Shown here: one piece after another, positions 9,661 through 18,500 of the stretch | Position numbering within the stretch: the stretch's first letter is position 1 | Layout: every line of letters starts with the position of its first letter | Source of the DNA: a virus | IMG/VR virus record: IMGVR_UViG_3300037245_000806 | Span: 79,034 to 143,033 of that record | DNA: 64,000 bases | Strand: one strand, 5' to 3' | The notes under the pieces: generated by a model | What the model was told of the DNA's origin: nothing | Seen by the model: only the letters and a program-made list of their open reading frames with translations | The model's database searches: none | Made by a program: the position numbers and the translations under genes

Positions 9661-11232
9661 CTAGACCTCGTAAATAAGGTCGATCACATCCGTGGGATCA
9701 AGCTGGAAGCCCGCCGCCCCGCCGCCCCAATAGAGCTTACTGGCACCACCCGCGATGGAACCTATTGTAGTCACCGTGCCGCCGCCGTCATCTGAAAAAA
9801 AGCAGAATGATGTGAGTTTCTCAGCAGTGTCTCGTGCGGGCTTGTACTCCACCCCGTTCACACGCACGATCACGTCATGCTCGGGCGTCCGCGTGATGGC
9901 TGCTGTTGCAGCAAGCTGGTACACACCCGTCGTCGTGAGCGCAGGGATGTCGTAGTCACCGTTGAGCGCGGGGGCCGGTACCGAGTTCCACCGCTGTCCG
10001 TCATGGCGGCGTATGTCACCAACATTGGCAGTCGGTGCCTCCTTGAAGGTCACCGCATTCGTTCCGGCAATGACAAGCTCGACAGGGACAGGGCCGGGAT
10101 AGATCGCTGAGTAGCAGTCCTTCCAGAAAGAGAAGGAACTCAGCGTACCGTCCACGATGATGTCCGCTGTTCCCCTGCGCCAGAATCCCACGCCACTCAA
10201 TACCAGCAGGTTGTTCACAGTTCCGACGAGCACTTCGATCTCGCCGTTTATCACGCCCTTCCCAAGCCCCGGCGTACCCCTGCCTGCGTACATGAAGAAT
10301 GCATTGCCAGACAAGCGGAACACTGTCCCTTGGAACGAACCTGCATACGCCGTGCAGTCGATGCCTGCGAAGCGGCCACCCGTAGTAATGTCCATCACAA
10401 TGTAACCGACCTCGCTGGTGAGCGTACATCTCTCAGGTGCTATCGTGACACCACCCGAAGCCAGCGGTGCATATGTGATCGTGTCCGAGTCCGGCGAGCC
10501 CTTCACGTTGCAATCGAAGAGATAGATGCGCTTGCTGTAGTCGCCCCCTGCAACGTGGATCGCTGGACCCGTTGTTGGCAGAACAGCAATCCCGCGCAGC
10601 GTGATGTCGTTGGCTATCCCCGACAGGTTGACCGTATACGTCAGCGTTCCGAGGATGCTAACTCGCTGCCCGGTCGGGTAAACATCCACCACGCCCGTGA
10701 ACACGTCCACAGCTTCGAGGTTGATCCACGGGCTCGGAATCGAAACGCTCTCAGCGTAATCCCCGTTCAGGATGCCGACGCGCGCTTGGATGTCCCTTGT
10801 CCAGCCCGCATCCGTGGCGGCTTGATCCACGGCGGATTGAATCGTCTGGAAGGGTGCCTTACCTACCGGCCCCACGAGGTAGTCGTAATCGAATAGCGGC
10901 GTGCGGTTGCGCCACACCGCTGCGCCGATTGAGTTGTCGAGGCACTGGAACACATTCTCAGTGGTAGTGTTCAGCCAGCCACCGCCCGCATTGAAGCCCG
11001 CGTTGGCATCATCGTTGACAGTCGGGTCGATGGCAGACACGTACACACCCGCGCCGCCTGACTCGGTCCATACTGCCGCGCCAATCGCAGCGTTCGTACA
11101 CATGAAGGCTTCGTCAGTTGCCGTGTTGATCCAGAACGTGAAATACCCGAAGCCCAAGCTGCTGTCATCCGTGGGCAGCGGGTCGCGGGTATCAGTCCAC
11201 AGCTTGATGCGTTGAACCGGACGCTCGATCAT
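9661..11232 (-). CDS. Tail fibre with beta-helix domain
   Basis: 523 residues. The N-terminus has two copies of a short unit (FTFWINTATDEAFMC..AAVW and GGWLNTTTENVFQC..AAVW). Residues about 125-390 show repeated short strands with SIPSPWINLEAV, GNDYS- and GGRFAGIDC-type turns, as in pectin-lyase-fold fibres. The C-terminal unit is shared with the neighbouring fibre at 8289-9650. Copy 11254-11266 of the 13-bp repeat lies 22 bases ahead of the ATG, so translation or transcription of the tail-fibre group may be controlled there. Confidence 0.85.
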   Translation of the reverse strand: MIERPVQRIKLWTDTRDPLPTDDSSLGFGYFTFWINTATDEAFMCTNAAIGAAVWTESGGAGVYVSAIDPTVNDDANAGFNAGGGWLNTTTENVFQCLDNSIGAAVWRNRTPLFDYDYLVGPVGKAPFQTIQSAVDQAATDAGWTRDIQARVGILNGDYAESVSIPSPWINLEAVDVFTGVVDVYPTGQRVSILGTLTYTVNLSGIANDITLRGIAVLPTTGPAIHVAGGDYSKRIYLFDCNVKGSPDSDTITYAPLASGGVTIAPERCTLTSEVGYIVMDITTGGRFAGIDCTAYAGSFQGTVFRLSGNAFFMYAGRGTPGLGKGVINGEIEVLVGTVNNLLVLSGVGFWRRGTADIIVDGTLSSFSFWKDCYSAIYPGPVPVELVIAGTNAVTFKEAPTANVGDIRRHDGQRWNSVPAPALNGDYDIPALTTTGVYQLAATAAITRTPEHDVIVRVNGVEYKPARDTAEKLTSFCFFSDDGGGTVTTIGSIAGGASKLYWGGGAAGFQLDPTDVIDLIYEV

Positions 11233-11253
11233 AGGTCAGTCCCCACGTAGTCG

Positions 11254-11266
11254 TGACACAGTGTTA
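11254..11266. promoter_or_regulatory. 13-bp palindromic repeat, copy 1 (TGACACAGTGTTA)
   Basis: Near-perfect palindrome on a central A. On the coding strand its first three bases are the TAA stop of the 976-aa ORF, and the tail-fibre ATG follows after 21 bases. No promoter boxes are visible here, so this is a junction-type site. Together with the following 8 bases it is identical over 21 bp to copy 2 inside the 2081-aa ORF. Confidence 0.75.
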
Positions 11267-14194
11267 CGCTCTGGCCGGTCCGATCTTCGACATGCCATCG
11301 TACCAGATGAGTCCCTTCTTGCCGAGCGCTTTTGCGGCACTCATGAGTTTCTTGAAGTGAATACCGGTGAACTCAGGGCGCTTGGCGATTGCGGATAGCT
11401 TGTAGTCGCCCCCCTCGGCAGTCTTCTCCATGAACGCGAGCAACGCCGCCTGCGCCTTGCCCTTCGCGGCTGCCTCCTGAATGCCCTCCGCGACCTTCTC
11501 GGCACTCACAGAGTCCGTGCCATACATGGAGTCGTCAGCGGGCGTGAGGTACCGCTGAACCTGTCGCTTCGTGAAGCGGTCCGTGTTGCCGGTCAGCGTG
11601 GTGAGCGCCACGATGTCTGGCAGGATGTACTGGACGAACACGCGGCCTGCACCGATCCGCACGCCAGTGCCGCCCTTCATCTCCTTGTTCAGGATCGCAT
11701 TGCCCTTGTAGTTGTCGTTGTCATCGATCACGAGCCCGAGCTTCGTGACAAGCTTGTCATTGGACCCGGCGACACCCTCGGCAATGCCCTTCTTCCAGAG
11801 GTCGCAGATATCATCCTGCTCGATCTTCCCGCGCACCAGCTGGCAGGCATCGGGGAGGACCACAGACGAGCAAGTTCCGCAGCGCTTGTCGCCGTCCTTG
11901 TCAGTCTGCGAATGGCGGTAGTTCACTTCCTCCTTGGGCTTCCGGTCCACCGCTTTGTTGCGGGTGGGGGCGGCTGCCTCATCGACGGGCTCCAAGACTT
12001 TCTCACCCACGTCCTTCGAGGTCATTGAAACGCGCCAACCCTTGCCATTCTTCTTTCGCCACTTACGCATCAACCTCGCAGAGCCGCGCTTGACCACAAT
12101 ACCCGCAGGGTCCACAAGCACATAGCCCACCATGGCTTCCTGTAGTTTGATGATATTGGCAATGCCTTTCCCCGCCGGAAGCGAGCGCTGTGACGCCGGG
12201 GTGACACCAAGCTCCTTCTTCAGCGCAGCCCGGAACGATGGACTCTTCATGGCGTCAGCAAAGGACACGCTGGCGAAGCCACCACTGAGCCTGACCTTCC
12301 CGCCGTACTTCTTGGCGAGCGCGCGAAGTGACTTCGTGAACGCACTGTCGGTCGCCTCATCGAGCTTGACGCGTGTGGTATTGAAGCCCGCGCCCTTGAC
12401 TGCTCGAATGATGCGACTCACTGAGGCCACTGCTTCTGCTGCCGTCGCAGGCTTACGCCGTAGTGTTGCCATGAGTTTCTTCGCCCCCGTACCAATTGCC
12501 TTGAGCACCTTCACGAGCGTTGCGTCCGGTCGCTTGTCATCCACCGCGCGAATCGCATACGCCTTGATCTTATGCTTCCCCTTCGGACCGAAGTCAACAA
12601 GATACTCAGGATCAACGGTAGTGTCCTTCGCGACCAGTGACACAATGTTGCCCCGGAGGCTCGCAACCTTGACCTTCTGGCCGGGCTTGAAGAAGCTCTC
12701 CTCGTCGATGGATTCGCGCAGTGCTCTATGGGGCTCATCCGCGAGGCGATACTTCTGACCCTTGAGCGTGAACCAATGCTTCTTGCCGTGCGACACCATC
12801 ACGCCCTTGAGTTGCTCATCCGACACAGCTTCAGCAACCCCCAGCTGAACGTAAACGCGGTAGACGTGCGAGCGGAAGCTGCTGTCCTCCTCGATGTCGT
12901 CCAACGCGAGGTAAATGCGCTTGGCTGCCTGCGTGTTCAGGGCGATACGGTAGTTGGCTCCCGCCTTCTTCGCCTCGCCTATCGCTTTGACGCCAGCCCG
13001 ATCCAAGGCATCCTGCGGGTCGTCCACTTCGACGATCTTGTAACGCAACTCCTCGAACAGCTTCTTCGATACGACAATGTGCCGGGGCAGCTTGTACACT
13101 TCATCGATGGACTCGCGCGCGGACTTGAGTTCCTTGTACTCACTCCACCAACCGTCCAACGTCATGGCGTCCACTTGCGAGGTCATGACGCTCGCCGTGT
13201 ACCATCCCGACGCACCCCCGCCAATGAAGTAGTAGTAACCCTTACCCTTTACCAGCTTCTCCTTGACGCCCTTCGCCTTGAGCATCTTGTTGACCGTGCC
13301 GAGGGTCACCTTGCCCTCATCGATGGATTCATTCTTCCTCTTGAGCCGCACCTCGTCAGCCTTCACGGTGATCTCATTCGGGGTCTGCGTCTTCGTGCCG
13401 GGTGCGACACGTGCGTAGTCCTTTGGATCGATCAGGACCACGAGTGTCGCTGGACCCTTCGGATAGAAGACATTGACATCGCGCTTGATGATCTTGCCGG
13501 GGACCGGAGGCTTGACTGCGATGGGCTTGTACCCGCGCTTCCATCCGAACCTGCGGACGACCACGATCTCATCGCCCACCTTGTACGTTGGGCCTTTGTA
13601 AATGCTCGGTATGAAGATGCGCTTCTCATCGATGGCAGCCGCCTCGAACACTTTCTTCGGACCGCAGTAGTCACATACACCACATTGCGCGGTGCCACGC
13701 CACTGAGTATCCGGGTCGTCCTTGGGGCCGAACCTGATGTGCTCCGTCGAACCGCACTCGGGGCAGAGCACCTCACTGATATCTTCAGTGGCAAGCAAGG
13801 TACCGCTAAGCGGAACCGTGAAGAATCCCTGCTTGCCAGAGCCGCTCGTCCCCGAAGGCCCGTGGCCGCTGTAGTGCATATGCACCTGAGCACCAGAGCG
13901 AGCGTACTTCGGGAAATACTTGGCGATGATCTTCTGCGTCTTCTCAGGGCTGTGATACAGGCGCGCGACCGTGAAGTCCTTCGCGTCCTGTGACTTCCCC
14001 TTGGTGGCGTCATCGAACTTCAGGTACCGGGCCTTCATGAACGTGTCGGAGTATGCGATGCGCCGTAGTTTGCTGGCCATCTCAGTGGTGACGAGCACCT
14101 CGTACACGCGCAGCTGCTTGCCGACCACCTCGATGGCAAGGTCGCCCCGATAGACTTGGCCCGCACGCTTCTCAGCTTCTAGGATGGCTGGCAT
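11264..14194 (-). CDS. Head polyprotein candidate B: string of small domains with (I/L/V)xE-A linkers
   Basis: 976 residues from ATG 14194, chosen because AAGGGG lies 6 bases upstream. The protein is very basic and splits into units separated by motifs such as AIDEKR, ESIDEGK, ESIDEVY, ESIDEES, KLDEAT, KLQEAM, EPVDEAA and IQEAAA. These fit the T4 prohead protease rule (I or L, any residue, Glu, then cleavage). It contains zinc-ribbon-like clusters (CPECGS..CGVCDYC near residue 185; RCGTCSS..C near 845). One module (GYVLVDPAGIVVKRG..) resembles a module of the larger ORF upstream (YVLVDSQNNPVRKTG). I infer a processed internal-head or ejected protein set. No enzyme motif is recognisable. Confidence 0.8.
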   Translation of the reverse strand: MPAILEAEKRAGQVYRGDLAIEVVGKQLRVYEVLVTTEMASKLRRIAYSDTFMKARYLKFDDATKGKSQDAKDFTVARLYHSPEKTQKIIAKYFPKYARSGAQVHMHYSGHGPSGTSGSGKQGFFTVPLSGTLLATEDISEVLCPECGSTEHIRFGPKDDPDTQWRGTAQCGVCDYCGPKKVFEAAAIDEKRIFIPSIYKGPTYKVGDEIVVVRRFGWKRGYKPIAVKPPVPGKIIKRDVNVFYPKGPATLVVLIDPKDYARVAPGTKTQTPNEITVKADEVRLKRKNESIDEGKVTLGTVNKMLKAKGVKEKLVKGKGYYYFIGGGASGWYTASVMTSQVDAMTLDGWWSEYKELKSARESIDEVYKLPRHIVVSKKLFEELRYKIVEVDDPQDALDRAGVKAIGEAKKAGANYRIALNTQAAKRIYLALDDIEEDSSFRSHVYRVYVQLGVAEAVSDEQLKGVMVSHGKKHWFTLKGQKYRLADEPHRALRESIDEESFFKPGQKVKVASLRGNIVSLVAKDTTVDPEYLVDFGPKGKHKIKAYAIRAVDDKRPDATLVKVLKAIGTGAKKLMATLRRKPATAAEAVASVSRIIRAVKGAGFNTTRVKLDEATDSAFTKSLRALAKKYGGKVRLSGGFASVSFADAMKSPSFRAALKKELGVTPASQRSLPAGKGIANIIKLQEAMVGYVLVDPAGIVVKRGSARLMRKWRKKNGKGWRVSMTSKDVGEKVLEPVDEAAAPTRNKAVDRKPKEEVNYRHSQTDKDGDKRCGTCSSVVLPDACQLVRGKIEQDDICDLWKKGIAEGVAGSNDKLVTKLGLVIDDNDNYKGNAILNKEMKGGTGVRIGAGRVFVQYILPDIVALTTLTGNTDRFTKRQVQRYLTPADDSMYGTDSVSAEKVAEGIQEAAAKGKAQAALLAFMEKTAEGGDYKLSAIAKRPEFTGIHFKKLMSAAKALGKKGLIWYDGMSKIGPARA

Positions 14195-14204
14195 GACTGC
14201 CCCT

Positions 14205-14345
14205 TCAGATGAGGTCTTCGATGGAATCGAGCACGCGCTCTGTATCCGGCGACAGCATGATCTCCATGACGACCAATGGTAGTGCAATGACGAGCACAAC
14301 GAAAGCGCGAAGACTGAAGTTCAGCCGTGGCAGATCAGGATACAT
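14205..14345 (-). CDS. Small single-pass membrane protein, 46 aa
   Basis: A short ORF beginning MYPDLPRLNFSLRAFVVLV. One hydrophobic helix (about residues 13-31) is followed by an acidic tail ending in VLDSIEDLI. Its ATG overlaps the TAA stop of the upstream gene by one base, a translational-coupling arrangement common in this genome. Its stop lies 10 bases before the ATG of the 976-aa ORF. No homologue is recognised; function unknown. Confidence 0.6.
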   Translation of the reverse strand: MYPDLPRLNFSLRAFVVLVIALPLVVMEIMLSPDTERVLDSIEDLI

Positions 14346-14653
14346 TAGAGCGCCCCCTTTGGCGTCGGTCCACACCACTTGATCTCACCCTTGGTCAGGA
14401 AGAAATGGCTCTTGCATTCGCAGGTTCGCTGTAGTGATGGTGTCAATGTCACGCGCTTGTCCTCGGCGACGGTCAAGTCCCAGCGTGGACCCTTGCCGGG
14501 CAGCACTGGAATGTTCACAGCGCGCCCGCACCCGCAGGGGCACACAAACGCAACACACCAAATGCAATCGTCCTCGCCACAGACATAGACGACGCCCGGC
14601 TTCATGTCTTGGAGATCAGGCCGATAGTGTGTACGCTCAGCGAGCCAGATCAT
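14345..14653 (-). CDS. DUF6527-like zinc-binding protein
   Basis: 102 residues. The segment CVAFVCPCGCGRAVNIPVL, a later PSLQRTCECKSHFFL and the terminal IKWCG resemble DUF6527 proteins: a Cys-rich CPCGCG knuckle and a conserved KSHFF...G.I.W ending. The family is found in phages and mobile elements and has no known activity. Clustered cysteines suggest metal binding. The start ATG overlaps the stop of the next gene upstream by 4 bases (ATGA). Confidence 0.8.
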   Translation of the reverse strand: MIWLAERTHYRPDLQDMKPGVVYVCGEDDCIWCVAFVCPCGCGRAVNIPVLPGKGPRWDLTVAEDKRVTLTPSLQRTCECKSHFFLTKGEIKWCGPTPKGAL

Positions 14654-14952
14654 GCGCCCTCCCGTGGAAGCTCACCGTGCTGGACCTTCTTCTCGAACAG
14701 CGCCGGGTTGCGGAAGAAGAGGCGCTTGGCCTCCTCGATCTTGTTGGGGTCCGTAGTGTTCCAGAGGAGGTGGGCCTTCGCTTGGTACACCTCGACCTCG
14801 ACGTGTCGCCGACCCTTACCATCTTCGTCGGCGTCCCACTCGGTGATGTACAGGAAGTAATGGCCATCCTGCCACTCCTGCACACTGCCCTTGCGCCTCG
14901 GGGTGAACGGCATGGACTCGGGGATCGTAGTCTCCACGTTGGCCTCCTGCAT
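14650..14952 (-). CDS. Conserved-looking hypothetical protein, 100 aa
   Basis: A soluble 100-residue acidic protein: MQEANVETTIPESMPF at the start, then HYFLYITEWDAD, VEVYQAKAHLLW and KIEEAKRLFFRNP. No family is recognised. It overlaps the DUF6527-like gene by 4 bases and is probably co-translated with it. The ATG at 14952 lacks a clear ribosome site in the preceding 12 bases, so the true start is less certain than elsewhere. About 100 bases of noncoding sequence separate it from the gene upstream. Confidence 0.7.
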   Translation of the reverse strand: MQEANVETTIPESMPFTPRRKGSVQEWQDGHYFLYITEWDADEDGKGRRHVEVEVYQAKAHLLWNTTDPNKIEEAKRLFFRNPALFEKKVQHGELPREGA

Positions 14953-15051
14953 GCAGCGGCTTCAGGCACCCCCTATGGTCCCAGCGTACCGCGATTCTGA
15001 AGGCGCAGAAGCCGGGGAGGGAAGGAGGTGCCGGGAGCGGCTGAAAGCTCC

Positions 15052-15522
15052 CTAACCCACTCGGGCAGCAGGGGTCACCCTTCGTGCTCTCGCGGCCATG
15101 GTATTATCGTTGTCGTCGCTGCGGGCTCCGTATCTAGAGCGCGTCAGGACAAGGCCCGTGTCCACAGGAAGGTCGCCGATGATCGTGCTCTCCGCTTGGT
15201 AGTCTTTAGGCGGATGTTTCAGCACTGTCCGTGACTCGTTGTCAGCATGGATGTCGGTGCCGTGTTGAGACTCACTGTTGGGCTCGGCATCTGGCGCACT
15301 GACCTGCGGAAGTTTCAGCGAGTAAACCCCGGTCGCTTGGACCTCGGCGTCGTAGTGCGCGGGTACCATGTTGTCCGTCACGTCCATCGTGCAGCCCGCG
15401 TGGAACGGGGCGTCGGCAAGAAGCACCGTGCCCTGCTCAACCACAGGAGCTGTGTTCGACGTGCCCGCAACGAACAGTGCGAGCATTACTGCGATGAGAA
15501 TCCCTGCCATGCACATGCGCAT
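15052..15522 (-). CDS. Exported or membrane-tethered hypothetical protein
   Basis: 156 residues. MRMCMAGILIAVMLALFVAG is a clear N-terminal hydrophobic segment, either a signal peptide (possible cleavage after AGTS or NTAPVV) or a membrane anchor. The remaining about 135 residues are polar, with no family recognised. AAAGGAGG lies 6 bases before ATG 15522. It follows the 2081-aa ORF. Possible roles, such as virion component or lysis accessory, are speculative. Confidence 0.7.
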   Translation of the reverse strand: MRMCMAGILIAVMLALFVAGTSNTAPVVEQGTVLLADAPFHAGCTMDVTDNMVPAHYDAEVQATGVYSLKLPQVSAPDAEPNSESQHGTDIHADNESRTVLKHPPKDYQAESTIIGDLPVDTGLVLTRSRYGARSDDNDNTMAARARRVTPAARVG

Positions 15523-15551
15523 TCGACTCCTCCTTTCAAGAGGTAAACCAC

Positions 15552-18500
15552 TTACTCGTCAAGTGCCGGGTCGGCTGCCTCGATCTCCTCTTCCGTCGCA
15601 GGTCTGACCTCTCCCGTTGGTGACACAACGTCACTGCCGCACTCGACGCACTTCGCGACGGTAGTCAGATTGAGGAATGCAATCGATGCACTTGAGCAAT
15701 GCTCGCACCGAACCTCAGCCATGATGGGGCCGACGTCCGCGCACTCCTCTTTGCCTAGCCCGAGCATGTTCTTGAACACTGCGGTGACAAGCTTGTAGTA
15801 ACGCGAGCCATCACCACCCTCATCCTTGGACTTCTTGATATCCGGGTACTGCTTGTTGACCGCAGCCTGCGCCTTGCCCCACAGCTTGATCGCTTCATTC
15901 GCTGTCTTGCCCGCCTTGCGTGCGAGCGCCTTCATGTGCGTGGGCTCTTTCACCTTGCCCGCGCCGGGATAGGTCGTGGAAAGCTGGGCTTCGGTCACGC
16001 CCTCGACGGCTTCACCCAACGCCTTGAGCACCTTCGTGAGATGCCACAGGCCGATCTTGATATTGGACGCGGAGACGAACGTGTCACGTAGTGTTTTCCC
16101 GTCACCCTTGGCCGCAGCATCGAACTTATTCACGAGCGCGACAGGGAGCGACCTCGTGAACGTGAACACGAGACGACCCTTACTGTCCACGACCCACTTG
16201 TCCCACGCGACGTTGTTCTTCTTGAGCCACCCGATCATCTTGTTGATGACCTTCTTGGCAGCCGGGTGCTTGTCCAAGTCGTCCTGCGTGTAGCCCTTGT
16301 CAGCTTCGTCCACATCTTCCTTGACCGTGAAGCCCTTGCCCTTCTTGAGGCCGTGCTTGGCGAGCGCTGGCAGCAGGTACTTCATGTGCTTCTGCTGGAC
16401 GATCACGTAGTGGGTTCCGTCCGTGTCCTTCCGCATCCCGCTCGCTGTCTGCGAACTGATGACCGCAGCGATGTCGTCGGCCTTCTGCTTCGAGAGCTTG
16501 CCGAACTCCAAGGTCACCGCAGCCTCATCGAGGTCTTCCGTCTTGATATCCTTCGCACGATCCGCCAGCCCCTTGGCACCCTTGAGCGTAGGGTGAGAGC
16601 CGATGTCCTTGATGACCTTCTTGCCCTTCAGGATGACAACCCCGAACTGGTCCTGATGCGGCACCGGCTTGGGGTATCGCAGGAACACAACGCCGCCGCC
16701 TGTCTTCGCCCGGTACACGATCTTCTTGCCGGGGGCGTAGTCCTCTTCGAGGTCTTCGGACTCGGCAACCTTCTTGATCACCGTGGCAGCCTTACGTGCG
16801 TTGTCGAACTTCTGGCCCTTCGCTTCGAGTTCGCCCTGCTTGCCACCCACCCACGCCTTGCCCGTCCACACCTCGCGCGGATTGGCAATCGACCCCGACT
16901 TCCGGCGCACGAGAATAACTTCAGCGTACCCGGTCGCGGAAAGCTTGAGCGTCATGTACTCGTAGTCGCCCTTGGTGAACGAGACTTCGTCGAGGCCCGC
17001 CGCCTCAAGCTCGTCGCCCCCATCGAAGTCCTCGTCGGTCTTCTTCTTGCTGATCTTATCAATGGTGACGATCTTGCCGCCGGGGAACTCAGTGAGCATT
17101 ATCCGCGCGAGCTTCATGCTCTTCATGTAGAGGGGTTTGCCCGAACCCTTTTGAACGACGGCGTGCGTGTACCCGCGTGCCTGCAAGATGGCGGCGAGGC
17201 GCTTCTCTTGCACGTCCACAACTTCGTCGAGGTCCACGTCTTCCTTGACCACCTTGACGTCTGCCTTCAGGAACTTGCGCCCGTCTGCCACGACGACAAT
17301 GTACTTGCCCTCGTCACGTAGTTTCGTCGGGTCCGCAACGCCCTCGCCCTTCTTCCAGACGCCGCCCTTCGATCCGTCCTTGTTGACCGGGACGGTGCCC
17401 CTCGGGTTAGAGATCGAGAAGGTGCCCTTGAAGGTCTTCGCCTCATCGAGGTCTTCCTTGAGCGCCGGGTCATTCAGGTTCACGACAATCGTGTTGCCAC
17501 GGAACTGAATCGACTTCTTGTTGGTCTCCGGGTACTCGATGCTGAACGTGCGCATGAAACTGTCCCGGCGGTCCTCGCTTGGTAGTGTGATGACTGCGGT
17601 CTTACCGGAGACCTTCAGCTTGCCCTTGTCGTCCTTCGCCATGATCTTCAGGGAGGCGAGCGCAGCCTCATCGACAGACTCGTGGGCTTTCTTCTTGCGC
17701 CACTTCCAGCCCTTGTTCGCCACCTCGTTGGACTTGTTGAGCTTGGCAGCCTCCTTGGGAGTCATGGACTTGAAGACCTTCTTGACGCCGGTCTTCCTGA
17801 CCGGGTTGTTCTGCGAGTCAACGAGTACGTAGTCTGCTTCGTCGATGCCTTCCCTCGGACCCGTCTTCTTGGCCTTCGCAATCGGGACAAGGACTTCCTC
17901 GTCGCCCTTCTTGGGGCGGGGGTTCGTCACCCTGACCTTGAGCGTGTTGTTGACATCGCTTATCACCGCACCCTGCATCAGCTTTCCATTGGGCGCAGTC
18001 CACGTGATGCGCTGGCCCTTCTTGAACACCTCGTCAAGGCCCTCGGTGGGATTCTTGTTGTAGTCGGCCCCGAAGACATACCCGTACTTCTTGAGCGCCT
18101 TGAGCATCTCCTTGTCCTTGAGGGCTTTCTTGTCACCGCGTCCAGCGGGCGTCATGGACAATACCGACAGGCCCATCAACCGCGCGGTCACGACGGCAAC
18201 CTGCTCGTCGCCCTTAAACACGGGGCGCACGATCACCGAAAACCGATTCGGATACTTCCCTGCCTTATCCGTGTGGAAGCCGCCGAGCCCGTAGACGTCC
18301 CCGAGCGTCATCACGATGTGTCGGCCAACCTTGCGCGTAAGCTTCCCGTCACTGCCGGGGGTTGGCCCCTTCTCATCGAGGTCGTCATCGGACTCGTTCT
18401 TCTTCTTGTCGGCCACCCCGCGAGCGTAGCCTTTCTTGTATGCCTTGATCCGGGCGCGTGACCAATTCTTCTTGTCGAACTCCTTCTTCTCCTGCTCGCC

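Noticed and set aside
12728-13993. Long plus-strand open frames, the longest 421 aa (also 976-1818, 16266-17321, 20451-21575)
   Set aside because: They are mirror frames of strong minus-strand genes, lack ribosome sites and have implausible compositions.
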